Positions 12,080 through 23,492 of a DNA stretch of 64,000 nt are shown here, one piece after another; the first letter of the stretch is position 1; every line of letters starts with the position of its first letter. The notes under the pieces are model-generated. The model was not told where the DNA came from. It searched no databases and saw only the letters and a program-made list of their open reading frames with translations. Source of the DNA: Earliella scabrosa (Eukaryota; Basidiomycota; Agaricomycetes; Polyporales; Polyporaceae); NCBI GenBank assembly GCA_022605405.1, contig JABYQQ010000001.1:2914001-2978000 (forward strand). Direction: 5' to 3'. Both the position numbers and the translations under genes were made by a program.

Positions 12080-14203
12080 ATGGTCTTCTCTTCTCCCAGA
12101 CCGGACCCAGGCAAGCACATCGTATGCTTTGCTACCCAAGCATGGGGTGCGTTGCTTGCTCTTGATCAGCTCCATACGCTAAGTATTATACAGGCCACAC
12201 GCGTCCCCTGGTCCACCTCTCCGCACGCCTGGTGAAATTGCGACCCGTTACCGTGACATTTCTCACCACCAACCTCTTCTTTGATGGTGTCAATACCGAA
12301 CTTATGCGAGCTTTTGACAACGGGGAGGCGGAGCTGGCAAGCCGTATTAGGTGAGTCAATGGATGATGATCCTTGCTACTGGTAGTGCGCTCGAAGGCTG
12401 AGTAGATGCGTGTAGAATCGTCTCAATTGGAGACATTTCGTTCGTTCGATCGGACGAGTCCGACCTATACTTCAGGACCATCTGGAAGATCCTACTGGAC
12501 GAGGGCGATCCTATATGCGCCCGGACTGGCCGCATATATCCATCTCTTCCAAAACCGAAGGCAATCGTCATCGATGTGCGGGCAGTTACCTCGTCATCAT
12601 CGCATTCGAGGCTCATGTTCCCTCCGCACTGCCCAGCTGTTCGCCATAGATCCCATCAATTCTATCAAGGCGCTCAGCGGAGACGGTGTCAAGATCTTCA
12701 GCTGGTCCCCTGGCTTGACCTACATCATCCTCCGACTCTTCGGTCCCGAGAGCCTCGGTGGAAAAGGTGATGTGCGCGCGAAGGCTGAGGAGGAAGCTCG
12801 GCTCACTGGCCAGTCGTGCGGAGAAGTGGTAATGAAGGTAGAGCTGCGGCATTGCGATGGGTCAGCGCCAGTACTGAACCTACCTCAGACGGCGTTTGTT
12901 CCTCGTGACGAGGTTGTCCGCCTCCCTGGAATGCCGCCCATGTACGACTATGAGTACTATCCTCAAGATGTGAGTAGGCGGTCTTTACATCTACGGCTCT
13001 CATCCCTCATACACACGTGCAGTTCGAGCTACCCGCCGACGTGCCGAGCAAGATTTTCCCTTATGTCCACGAGTATGTGCTCTTGTGCACGGCTACTCCC
13101 CTGCTTACTGACAGAGACTTCAAGGACCATGAAGAAGGCCGATGGTATTCTGCTCGCGACCCCAGAGTCGTACGAACCAGACGCAATTGCAGCTACGAAG
13201 CGCTGGTACGGCGAAACGGGGAGGCCCGTCTACGTGACCGGGCCCCTCGTGCCCTCGCCGTCGCGGCCGGTCACTGGAAAAGGACGGGAGCGGACAAGCA
13301 TTTCGATGCCGGAGGCCGACACCTTGATGTTCCTAGACGAGGCGTTGAAGCTTTCTGGCAAGACCTCTCTCGTTTATGTGAGTCGCTCTTCACTGTGGAG
13401 AAGGAAACCTGTCCACGCGTTGTATACATCTCTGATTGCGTTTGACAGATCTCATTCGGCTCTATGGCCTGGCCTGTAAGGACGCCTGATAAGGTGTGGG
13501 CCTTCCTGGACGTCCTCATCGAGTTTGATATCCCTTTCGTGAGCATGGAACTCTCCCAAGTGTGACCTGTTCTGACCCTGACAATATACAGATCCTCAGT
13601 CACGCCTCTCCGGTGGCCGTCATACCAGATCATGTTAGGGAAACTGTGAAGACGTATGGAAAAGGGCTACTATCCCCTTGGACGCCTCAGCAGCTCATAC
13701 TCGATCATCCCGTGGGCGCTCAATGCTTCTATACATGGCATGCTTTGACTGATCCCTCCCTGCCGCAGGCCACCGGCTGGTTTGTCACTCATGGTGGACA
13801 TAATGGAGTAACAGAGGCGATCTCTGCCGGAGTACCTCTGTGCGTACCAACTCTTCAGGCGCACTCCGGAGGCGCTGATTCGATGCACAGGATCCTCTGG
13901 CCGCTTTGCGGGGATCAGCCGCTCAACGCTGTTCATATCACGGACACGCTTCAAATCGGGTATGAGCTACTCGAAGTGCGCAGCGGCCACGGACTCAAGC
14001 GGATCTATCGCAACGGATACACTCCCCAAGGGACGCTCGAGGCGGTGCAGGCGGAGGCGCGTGAAGTGCTCACCAAGGCATTTGGTCAAGACGGGGCGGA
14101 GAAACGGAAGAGACTGGAAGCGTTACGGAAGACGATCGTCAGGGAGTGGGAGGATGGTATGTCCAAGAGGGATGTTACCGCCTTTGTGGACAGTATCGAG
14201 TAA
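12080..14203 (+). CDS. Family-1 UDP-glycosyltransferase, array copy 1
   Basis: First of six tandem UGT genes. The ATG at 12080 opens exon 1 (to 12146), followed by ten short introns; joined exons encode ~510 residues. The fold is GT-B: an N-terminal acceptor domain with the catalytic His in AWGHTRPLVHL (the Gly codon is split by intron 1) and the likely partner Asp at the end of exon 3 (KAIVID), then a C-terminal donor domain with the PSPG-like box (WTPQQLILDHP, FVTHGGHNGVTEA, GVP, GDQPLNAVH). Family-1 enzymes move a sugar, usually glucose, from a UDP-sugar to a small lipophilic acceptor; donor and acceptor here are unknown. Relative to its siblings it has a distinct insert after VTGPLVP (SPSRPVTGKGRERTS) and the ESYEPDAIAATKRWYGETGR helix. 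No signal peptide or membrane anchor is seen, so it is probably cytosolic. Confidence 0.9.
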
Positions 14204-15158
14204 GCTGGTTTTCTTTCCTTTTCCCTTCATCCTAGATGCCGCCATACTAGTAGTCATATATTCGAGGCGTCCTGGAAGTCTTTGACCACCACTCCTACGA
14301 CCGCCCTACACTAGCAGTTCTCATCTAATCATGGTCGAATTCGGAGCGCCGGTTCGGCACACTTCTTTGTACTTGTTTTGCCCTAATTGGTATCTACGCT
14401 ACCGATGCTTTGTATAGTAAATTCCTACCATCGTCATCTCTTCCGAGTCTACTTCTAGTTCCATCTCAGGTTTCTCCCACCGGTAGCATTCCAAGGACTG
14501 GGCATGCACACATCGCTCTCTTGTTGACGCCATCGCCTTTCGCAGATAGTCGTCGGTGAGTTTGCTGGCATGGCCGGTTGTTCCGGTATCATATGCCCAA
14601 GGGTTGGGCAATGGGCTGTGTTCGGGACATGTAACAGCGGGCATTCAGGGAGCTATAGCTTGCCACGACGCCGATCACCGTCGGCGTTTTCTACCTCCTG
14701 CGATGATGTGTTTGATGGAATATCCGCCTCTATCGGAAGGGCGTTGGCTCGCGCGGAAGCGTCAGGATATACAAACTCATTGCAAATCATTTGCACCCGT
14801 CTGGCTAACGTCCTGCGGCTGGCCTGTCCCTTCCTGAAGTCGTCGTACGTGTCACACCGATGCGGGAATTGTGTGGGCGTGCATCTGCATCTGCGTCAGC
14901 TGCGACGATAGAAGCGAGGTAAGTACGTCCACGTAGGTAGGCTTGGGAGGGTGTGGCGCGGCTTGAGACCGCTCAGGAACGGACAATTTCAGAGATGTTC
15001 TCCAGGCCGCCGGCGTGTCAAGCTTTGCGTGTGTCGTTGGGCGTTGTAACGCGAAACGGCGGGCACGTTCCAACACTGACTGGAGTATAAGAGGCGAGGA
15101 ACGAGTCGAGTCCTCAAGCAGCACGCATCCTACACTTCTCGGTACACGACGCCTCACC
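14204..15158. other. Spacer between UGT-1 and UGT-2
   Basis: About 955 bases. ORFs up to ~113 codons are present on both strands (for example 14570-14911 plus, 14852-15169 minus), but none resembles a known family or a UGT fragment. The right end contains the UGT-2 promoter. Confidence 0.4.
15086..15091 (+). promoter_or_regulatory. TATA-like element of UGT-2
   Basis: TATAAG, 73 bases upstream of the UGT-2 ATG, at a position matching the TATA boxes of the sibling genes. Confidence 0.4.
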
Positions 15159-17251
15159 ATGACTTCCATTCAGAAGCACATCGTTTGTCATACTACTCAG
15201 GCCTGGGGTGGGTTTCTCCGTTCCCGAGCTCATTCGCCCACGATGCTAAACATAGCGTTTTAGGCCACATGCGCCCCTTGGTTCACTTGGCTGCGCGCAT
15301 GGTGAAGTTGCGTCCAATCGTACTGACGATGATCACGACGCACGCTTTCTTCGACCGCGTCAAGACTGAGTTCGCGCGGAGCTTCGATGAGGGAGAGGAC
15401 GAATATGCGAACCGCATCCGGTCAGTCTGCATAATCATGCTTCTCTCCGACGAGGCTTCGTGCCTGACCATTTTTCAGGGTTGTATCTTCTGGAGATGTC
15501 GCGTTCTTCAGGTCTGACAAGACAGATCAGGATTTCGCTGACGTGTGGAAAACTATTGTCGAGGAAGACGAACTCGTGTGCGCGAAGACTGGCGTACGTT
15601 ACCCGCCTTTCCCGAAGCCGAAGGCAGTCATTTTGGATGTGCGTCGCTGGTATTGTCTGTGACTGGTTTCGAATGCCTGACGCGTTACTCGCAGTTCTTC
15701 TCCATCACGCCTTTCCAGTCTATCAGGGCCATCAGTGGTAACAGTGTCAAGATTTTCAGCTGGGAGCCTGGCCTGGCCTACGCCATCTTCTATCTGTTCG
15801 GGCCAGAAAGCCTCGGCGGGAAGGGTAACCTCCGCCTCAAGGCAGAAGAGAAAGCTCGTGCTAGTGGTAAGACATACAAAGAAGCAGTTTTGGAGGTATG
15901 GCATCACCAAGTTCGCCATGACTCCAGCTATTGATCGCATGGCAGATGGCACTGGGCGTGACGGGAGAGCTTGTCCACATTCCTGGCATGCCGCCCATGT
16001 ACGACCACGAGTACTTTCCTCAAGATGTGGGTTTTCGTGCGTCATGAGCCTTGAGCATTGTGCTGATAATAATACAGTTCCCTCTTCCCGAGGACGTAGG
16101 GGTCCATGTCTTCCCTTCGGTCTTCGAGTGAGTTGTCTTCTCATTCATAGTACTGTGCGATGCTGATGTCGCGCAGAACTCTAGAGAAGGCGGATGGTAT
16201 GCTCATCTTTACCCCGGAGTCGTACGAGCCAGAAGCTGTTGCGGCTACGAGGGCGTGGTACGCCGAGACAGGTCGCCCGGTGTACACGACCGGTCCACTT
16301 CTTCCCACAGCCTCGAAGTCAACCGCGATGGCAAACGAGAAGAAAATGTCGAGCGAGTCAAACGTGATCGTCGACTTCCTGGACGAGACGTTGAAGACGT
16401 CTGGGGAGAAGTCACTTGTCTATGTGAGTCGGTGTTGCGACGCCCTTGGCTCATGTGCTTTTGCTCAACATTGTCTACCCAAGATCTCGTTCGGTACCAT
16501 ATTTTGGCCCGTCTTGACCCCAGAGAAGCTCTGGGCATGGCTTGATGTCCTCATGGAACTCAATATCCCCTTCGTAAGCTTGACGTCGCTTTGTCTCAAA
16601 TCACTGGAACCCTCAGATACGGTTGGTCTAGATACTCAGCCATGCGTCGCCGATGGCTGTTGTGCCGGATGAAGTCAAGGAGAAAGTGAAGGCTTACGGG
16701 AAGGGCATCATGTCCCCGTGGACCCCTCAACAGCTCATCTTGGACCACCCGGTAGGCAAACCACAAACCATCTTCTGATGAAGGCTATGTTTCGATCTGA
16801 CTGGCACATAGGCTCTCGGTTGGTTCATTGCTCATGGCGGACACAATGGCGTGACAGAGGCGGTCTCATCCGGAGTGCCCCAGTACGGAAACTAACACTT
16901 CCTGTACTCTTTTATCTCTGCTGATCCTGCTCGACTAGGATTCTGTGGCCGTTCACTGGCGATCAGCCGACCAACGCCGTTCACATCACCGACAACCTTC
17001 AGATCGGCTACGAGCTGTTCGAGGTCCGTAGCGGCCGAGGGCTCAAGCCGATCTACCGCAACGGATACACTCCAAAGGGCACAATCGAAGCAGTCAAAGC
17101 CGAGGCTCACGAAGTCCTTGCGAAGGCGTTCGGCAAGGATGGCGCGGAGAAACGGGCGAGGCTCGAGGAGTTGCAGAAGAAGGTACTCGGCGAGTGGGAG
17201 GAAGGCGGCTCGTCCAGGCGGGACGTGTCTAACTTCTTGGATACCTTGTAG
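15159..17251 (+). CDS. Family-1 UDP-glycosyltransferase, array copy 2
   Basis: Second tandem copy, intact through the same 11-exon plan. Exon 1 ends in the AWG codons; exon 2 opens with the catalytic His (HMRPLVHLAARMV). Exon 3 ends KAVILD (candidate catalytic Asp). Exon 5 carries PGMPPMYDHEYFPQD, exon 7 TPESYEPEAVAATRAWYAET. The donor box reads WTPQQLILDHP, FIAHGGHNGVTEA, GVPQ, GDQPTNAVH, all key residues present. The protein is ~505 residues. The hydrophobic acceptor-side segments (exons 3 and 4: FFSITPFQSIRAIS, then AYAIFYLFGPE) are closest to copy 1, while the last exon is closest to copies 3 and 5. The substrate is unknown. No frameshift or premature stop was found. Confidence 0.9.
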
Positions 17252-18207
17252 AGTATAAGTATGTACCGCTATGACCGTTCACGACAGTGATATTGTAGAC
17301 TAAGGCCGAGCTTGGACTTGGCAAGTGGGCGCTCAAGATCCCGGGTACTCCCGATTCGGATCAGTTTCGATCTTCCACGTTGGATGTGCAGCAGCACTGG
17401 GTCTTTCTCGGACACTAATAATCCTCTTGCTCAATTGCAACTTGGCAAGGCAGAGCACAAAATCCAAGGCACTCAGCTCCGGGCACCCGAAAAGCTGTCA
17501 CGATGGGCATTCAAATATCTACATGACGCCGGTATCAACGTTCCAAATCCCGTGTGAGAATTAACGAGGTCAGTTCACTCCTGACTCTAGTAGTAGGACT
17601 ATCATTCGGGTGTGTTGAAAACATCCCTAACCAGGCCTCAAGGTTCGACGTACCTGTGACCGCTGTTCCGATTCATCGGGATTCTCAGTCGTGGGGACTA
17701 TGACGGGAAACCACTATTGCTGACAGAGCATATGGCTGCGACACGCGGCGCAACGTCTTGGAGTTGGGCCTACGAGCGAGTGTCGGACTTGGGTGCAACA
17801 TCCGAGGAGATATAATGAGGCCGCGTAAGACATCGGCATCCTCCCTTTTCCACGGTGAGCGGAGTTCTCTGAGCTCTCCACCTGGAAAAGACCGTGCCCA
17901 TCGGCGTGCCATGATGGCGCAAGTCATGCTGCTGACTCGATGGGAACTTGACAGCGAACTGCACGAATGGCGAGGGCTTTGAGGATCAAGGCAACGTGTC
18001 AGAGAATCTGCTACTAAGACTGAGAAGCTATCGTGCGTATCCAAGGGGCCGACACTGACATGATCTGGAACTTGACCGCGGTCTATGGGTTGCTGCTTGG
18101 AAATGTTACAAGGAACCCGCAACGTGTATATAAAGACGGTACAGACGAACACAACGCTCAGCACTCCTCCCACCACCTGAGCACGCTCTTGCAAGCCACC
18201 TTGTCTC
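17252..18207. other. Spacer between UGT-2 and UGT-3
   Basis: About 955 bases, nearly the same length as the UGT-1/UGT-2 spacer. The small ORFs (17312-17564 plus, 17685-18284 minus) do not look like genes; the minus one runs antisense across the UGT-3 promoter and first exon. The right end contains a good TATA box. Confidence 0.4.
18127..18134 (+). promoter_or_regulatory. TATA box of UGT-3
   Basis: TATATAAA, 81 bases upstream of the UGT-3 ATG; the best TATA match in the array. Confidence 0.55.
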
Positions 18208-20293
18208 ATGTCTAACCTAGAGAAGCACGTTGTCTGCCAGACCATGCACGCATGGGGTATGCAAACACCTTTGGACTCTAGCATTCATGGCGCTGACACA
18301 TGCGATGATACATATACAGGCCACACTCGCCCTATGATTCATCTGGCTGCGCGCATCGTCAAGCTTCGGCCTGTCACGTTGACAATGCTCACTACTGATA
18401 GTTTCTATGAGCGCGTTAAGATAGAGCTCTCACGCAGCTTCGACGGGAACGAAGAGGAGTACGCAACACGCCTCAGGTCAGTCATACTCACGCAGATGTG
18501 AATCAATTGACCAACATAGCATAGAGTCATTGCGGCTGGAGATGTCGTATTCATCAGGTCCGATGAGGCAGACCAAGGCTTCGTGAGCGCATGGAAGACA
18601 CTCATCGAAGAACGCGAACTCGTCTGTACGAAAACTGGTGTACGCTACCCGCCGGTGCCCAAACCCAAGGCCGTCATTCTAGATGTGCGGCGCGCGGCCT
18701 CCTTTCCTCGACGCTCCCAACTAATAAGATCTTTGACAGTTTTTCTCCGTCGATGCCTTCGATTCGGTCAAGTCACTGAGTGGAGATAGCGTCAAGGTCT
18801 ATAGCTGGGAGCCTGGTTCTACTTCGGCCCTGTTCCACCTCTTTGGGCCAGAGAACCTCGGCGGGAAGGGTAACATTCGCATCAAGGCCGAGGAGCAAGC
18901 CCGCGCTACCGGCAGATCGTATGAGGAGGTGGCCATGGAGGTACGGTGTCCACGACGCTCAGGGTTTCAGCTTCTGATTGGACGATTCGACAGATGACAT
19001 TCGGGACTGAAGGCAAGGTGGTACGGATTCCAGGCATGCCACCGATGTATGATTATGAGTACTACCCTCAAGATGTCAGTGTCTATTCATGCTACTACTG
19101 GCTATGCCGTATTGATAGAATTTCAGTTCCCGATGCCCAAAGACATGGGCTCGAAGATATTTCCTCGTGTCTACGAGTTAGTCTCTTCTCAGTACTTGTT
19201 CACTATCATGCGTCGCTCACATTTTGAAGGACGTTGGAGAAGTCTGATGGGATACTCCTATTCACACCCGAATCCTATGAGCCCGAGGCGGTTGCAGCTG
19301 CAAGAGAGTGGTTCGCAGCAACTGGCCGTCATGCCTACACAACCGGTCCGCTTTTGCCTTCGGGATCCAAGTCGGCTGCGGTAGCAAACGAACAGAAGCT
19401 GTCTAACGAGTCCAACGAGATTGTCACATTCTTGGACGAAACGTTGAAGACTTCTGGGGAGAAGTCGCTGGTCTATGTGAGTGCAGTTCGCACCGCTTAC
19501 GCCCGCACGTACACTCATTGTCGCTTTCGCTTAGATCTCGTTTGGGTCGATGCTCTGGCCTGTAAAGACACCGGAGAAGGTGTGGGCGTTCCTTGATGTG
19601 CTCATGGAACTCAAGCTTCCCTTCGTAAGAGGGTTTATCGCTCTCAGCCAACGACACGATTAACAGGTGTCAAATAGATTCTCAGCCATGCCTCCCCGAT
19701 GGCGGCGATACCAGATGAGGTCAAGGAAAAGGTGAAAGTGTACGGCAAGGCCATCTTGTCTCCCTGGACCCCTCAGCAGCTCATTCTCGACCATCCTGTG
19801 AGTAATGAATAGAACACCCCTTGTCGGACACACTCATAATCGTCGACCTATAGGCTCTCGGTTGGTTCGTTGCTCATGGTGGACACAACGGTGTGACCGA
19901 AGCGATATCGGCTGGGGTTCCGCAGTGCGCATCATGACTGTTCGCATGCTATTGACCTTGGACTTACCAGATAATACTAGGATCTTCTGGCCATTCACCG
20001 GTGACCAACCGCTCAACGCTATTCACTACACCGATAACCTCCAGATAGGCTACGAGCTGCTCGAGGTCCGCAGCGGTCACGGGTTGAAGCCGATCTATCG
20101 TACTGGGTACACTCCTAAGGGTACGATTGAGGCGGTGAAAGCAGAGGCCCGCGAGGTACTTGCGAAGGCATTTGGGGAGGATGGCGCGCAGAAACGAGCG
20201 AGGCTTCAGGAGCTGCGAAAGAAGGTAACGAGTGAGTGGGAGGAAGGCGGCTCGTCCAAGCGGGACGTGTGCGCTTTGCTGGATAGCCTGTAG
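18208..20293 (+). CDS. Family-1 UDP-glycosyltransferase, array copy 3
   Basis: Third tandem copy; 11 exons, ~505 residues, intact. Exon 1 reads MSNLEKHVVCQTMHAWG, exon 2 opens HTRPMIHLAARIVKLRP with the catalytic His. Exon 3 ends KAVILD. Exon 4 contains SGDSVKVYSWEPGS and FGPENLGGKGNIRIKAEE. Exon 5 ends PGMPPMYDYEYYPQD, exon 7 has TPESYEPEAVAAAREWFAAT. The donor box is WTPQQLILDHP, FVAHGGHNGVTEA, GVPQ, GDQPLNAIH. I used this copy as the reference because every splice site is canonical. It differs from copy 5 mostly in exons 1-3 and 6. Acceptor unknown; a phenolic or lipophilic substrate is typical of the family in general. Confidence 0.9.
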
Positions 20294-20844
20294 ACCTCGC
20301 GGAATGCGTCCCGATGGTCTTAAGCGGTTCTCATAGTTGTGCCCATTCGCACTTCGTCAGACTCGGAGAGCTTACCCGAAGCGATCCTTATCGTGCTGCA
20401 CGTAACCAGCCACAGCCCTGCGCCCGAGATATATGATGTTCATGGAGTGCTGTCAACCACGACACGGATATGCGCAAGTTGTCGCTCGATACGGTGCCAC
20501 TGGACGCGGCCACCGTCGAACTGGAAGCTTGAAGCAGTGCAGGTGGGCGCCTCCTGACTATCTTGGCTCCAAACCACCAGTTGGCGCATGCCGACGTGTC
20601 TTTGACCAACACACCCTCGCGCCTCGACCTGCCTCGACTAGTCTTAGCGTCATCTCGACTGCGCAAGTTCTCAGGATGTGTTGCCCGCCGTGTTCTCCGA
20701 TCACTGGACCCGACTAGGAACCGTTACAGCGTCATCAAGGTAGCACAAAAGAGGAAAGAGACCAGTAAAGTTAGACGGACACCGACGCAGTCCTGGAACA
20801 CTCGTCGTCGGACAATAGGGTCCTGCTCAATCCCAACGCCCCTC
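20294..20844. other. Spacer between UGT-3 and UGT-4
   Basis: About 550 bases. ORFs run through it on both strands but none is convincing. Unlike the other UGT promoters, I see no TATA-like element in the 50-100 bases before the UGT-4 ATG. Confidence 0.4.
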
Positions 20845-22951
20845 ATGAGCGTTCCCGAAAAGCACATCGTATGTCACGCCGCGCAAGCTTGGGGTACGTC
20901 GCTGCTTTTACCGGCTGGATGTTCTTACCCTCAGGCTCATGGTCTTGTCCATTGGATGCTCAGGGCATACGCGTCCTTTGATACATCTGGCAGCGCGCAT
21001 CGTCAAGCTCCGTCCTGGCATCGTGTTGACCATGCTCACCACCGATAGCTACTACGAGCGCGTCAAGATAGAACTCGCACGTAACTTCGACGAGAATGGA
21101 CTGGAAGACGAGTGCGCAAACTTGAAGCGCATCAGGTGAGTTACCTGAACGCCACAGTGCGATTATATACACTGAACTTTGTGGCAGGGTTATCTCGGCC
21201 GGAAGAGCTGTGTCTATAAGATCTGACGAGGCAGATCGGTGCTTTGAAGATGGATGGAAAACACTCATCAAGGAGTGCGAGCTCGTCTGCACAAGAACTG
21301 GCATACGGTACGCACCGCTGCCCAAACCGCAGGCGGTCATTCTCGATGTGCGCCTATCTGCCCCTGCCTGCGGAATCGGATATTGATCCCCCGGTTTTTG
21401 GCAGATGCTCTCCGTCAAAGCCTTCGATACGGTGAAACTCCTCAGCGGAGATAGCGTGCAAGTCTATAGCTGGTTGCCATGTGCAGTATCTGCAGTATTG
21501 CACATATTTGGGCCGGAGAACCTCGGCGGAAAGGGCGACATCCATGCCAAGGCCGAGGAGAAGGCCCGCTCCACCGGTGAATCGTTCAATGAGGTGGCCC
21601 TTGAGGTCAGCATATCACCAATGAGACCTATAGTCGCGATTGTTGACTCCCCCATGCCACAGATGACCTTCGGGACGGAAGGAAAGATCGTCGAGACTCC
21701 AGGAATGCCGCCCATGTTCGACTACGAGCACTATCCTCAACATGCAGGTGCCCCCTAAGTCCTCTCCTCAGCATAGCTTACTGACAAGGCTTTAGCTTCA
21801 AATACCGAGAGCAAGCGCGCTCTTCTTCCGCGTTCACGAGTCGGTCCTCTCATTCTCTGAACGTCTCTGTGTTACTCACTTCTGGCAGGGTATTGGAGAA
21901 AGTGGATGGTGTGCTCTTGCTGTCTCCAGAGTCGTACGAGCCAGCAGCAATCGAGGCCATGAGAGCATGGTTTGCTGCGACCGGCCGCGCCGTGTATACT
22001 ACTGGCCCACTCTTACCTTCTGCGTCAAAGTCCGACGCGGCGATCCTGAATGAGAAGAAGCTCTCTACCGACTCGAACGCGATCATCACATTTTTGGACG
22101 AGATAGTGACCATCACTGGGGAGAAATCGTTGATCTACGTGAGCGTCGCCTCACCTCTACCTGTCTCTCACTCATGAAAATGCATCGCCATAGATATCGT
22201 TCGGCTCAATGGTCTTTCCCTCGAGAACTCCGGAGACCCTGCAGGGGCTCATTGATGTGCTCATTGAGCTCAACATTCCCTTTGTAAGTCGCTAGGGGAA
22301 CCTCGGATTCAGCTAGGGATGTCCATAACCAGTATACAGATCCTCAGTCATGCCTCGCGCGGGGCAATCATCCCGCACGACATCAAGAAGCAGGTGAAGG
22401 CTTACGGAAGAGGTATCCTGTCTCCATGGACCCCTCAGCAGCTTATACTCGACCATCCTGTGAGTACCCAACGAGCCATGTTGCAATGCGTTCCTGATGT
22501 GGACCGTGGCTAGGCTGTCGGTTGGTTTCTCACACATGGGGGAAACAACAGTGTGCTTGAAGCCATCTCATCGGGTGTACCTCTGTGCGTAGCTCAGTTC
22601 GTGTTTTCGAGCACGCTCGTGTTGACGATGCCTACAAGCATTATTTGGCCATTCGAGACCGATCAGCCTTTCAGCGCCGTTCATATCACGGAGAATCTCC
22701 AGATTGGTTACGAGCTACTCGAGGTTCGCACCGGCGACGGATTGAGACCGATATGCCGCACCGGATACAGACCGAAGGGTACGGTTGAGGCAGTCAAGGC
22801 TGAAGCTCGTGAGGTGCTATCGAAAGCGTATGGCAAGGACGGAGCGCAGAAGTGGATGAAACTGCAAGAGATTCGAAGGAAGGTGACGAGCGAGTGGGAG
22901 AATGGCGGGTCGTCCAGGAGGGACATGTGTATGTTTCTGGACAGCTTGTAG
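20845..22951 (+). CDS. Family-1 UDP-glycosyltransferase, array copy 4 (divergent)
   Basis: Fourth copy, same 11-exon plan, ~505 residues. Exon 1 is MSVPEKHIVCHAAQAWG; exon 2 starts two bases before the catalytic His codon (acceptor ..gctcag, then GG, then HTRPLIHL). Exon 3 ends QAVILD. Intron 5 (21744-21795) appears to begin with GC rather than GT; the neighbouring exon is also the most altered (LQIPRASALFFRVHE where siblings have FPMPKD..). The donor box departs from the siblings: FLTHGGNNSVLEA, and DQPFSAVH where the others have an Asn-Ala or Asn-Thr pair. The His-Gly-Gly, the Glu and the Asp-Gln are kept, so I expect an active enzyme with possibly shifted donor or acceptor use. This is the copy most likely to have diverged in function. 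Confidence 0.87.
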
Positions 22952-23492
22952 GCCACAGTGATCATGAGTGTATAGGGTACGAGAAATTCTTTGACCAGCA
23001 TGGCTGGGACAGTACTGTAAGACTGACACACCGAATTACACGAACAGTGACGTCAGACCGTCCAGACGGGCCGGGCACCCGACTCCAGCGTCAATCACAG
23101 TTTGTTTAGCGGTAGAGTCCAGACCGCCGGTCGCGAGTCGCGACGTCGAACTTCCTGAGCGCAACCTTCTCGAGGTAGAACAAAGGTAGAACTTCAAGTT
23201 CAACGTATATTGACTTTGGGTCAATCGTACACCCTCGACATCGGCTTCTACGTCTACCACAATGGCCTGCTACAACTCACTTGCCACCGACCACACTCAA
23301 AACCCGCCAAAATGGTTCCGTGGGAAGGCCCAAGCACATCGTTAAGAGTCGCAGCAGTTGCGACTTACGCGATCACCACACCGATAGCTATCATGGCCAT
23401 CAGCATATATAGCAGAGACCTGCGTAGAGCCCGAGTGCGAATCGACTGGCAATCTGATCACCCATTCAATCCCCCCGGTCGCCACCACCCTC
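22952..23492. other. Spacer between UGT-4 and UGT-5
   Basis: About 540 bases. A 118-codon ORF (23210-23566) crosses the UGT-5 start in another frame and is rejected. The TATA box of UGT-5 lies at its right end. Confidence 0.4.
23406..23411 (+). promoter_or_regulatory. TATA box of UGT-5
   Basis: TATATA, 87 bases before the UGT-5 ATG. Confidence 0.45.

Noticed and set aside
20895..20990. Apparent frameshift at the start of UGT-4 exon 2
   Set aside because: Using the acceptor ..gctcag directly before GGCATACG supplies two bases plus the His codon, matching intron phase in the other five copies.
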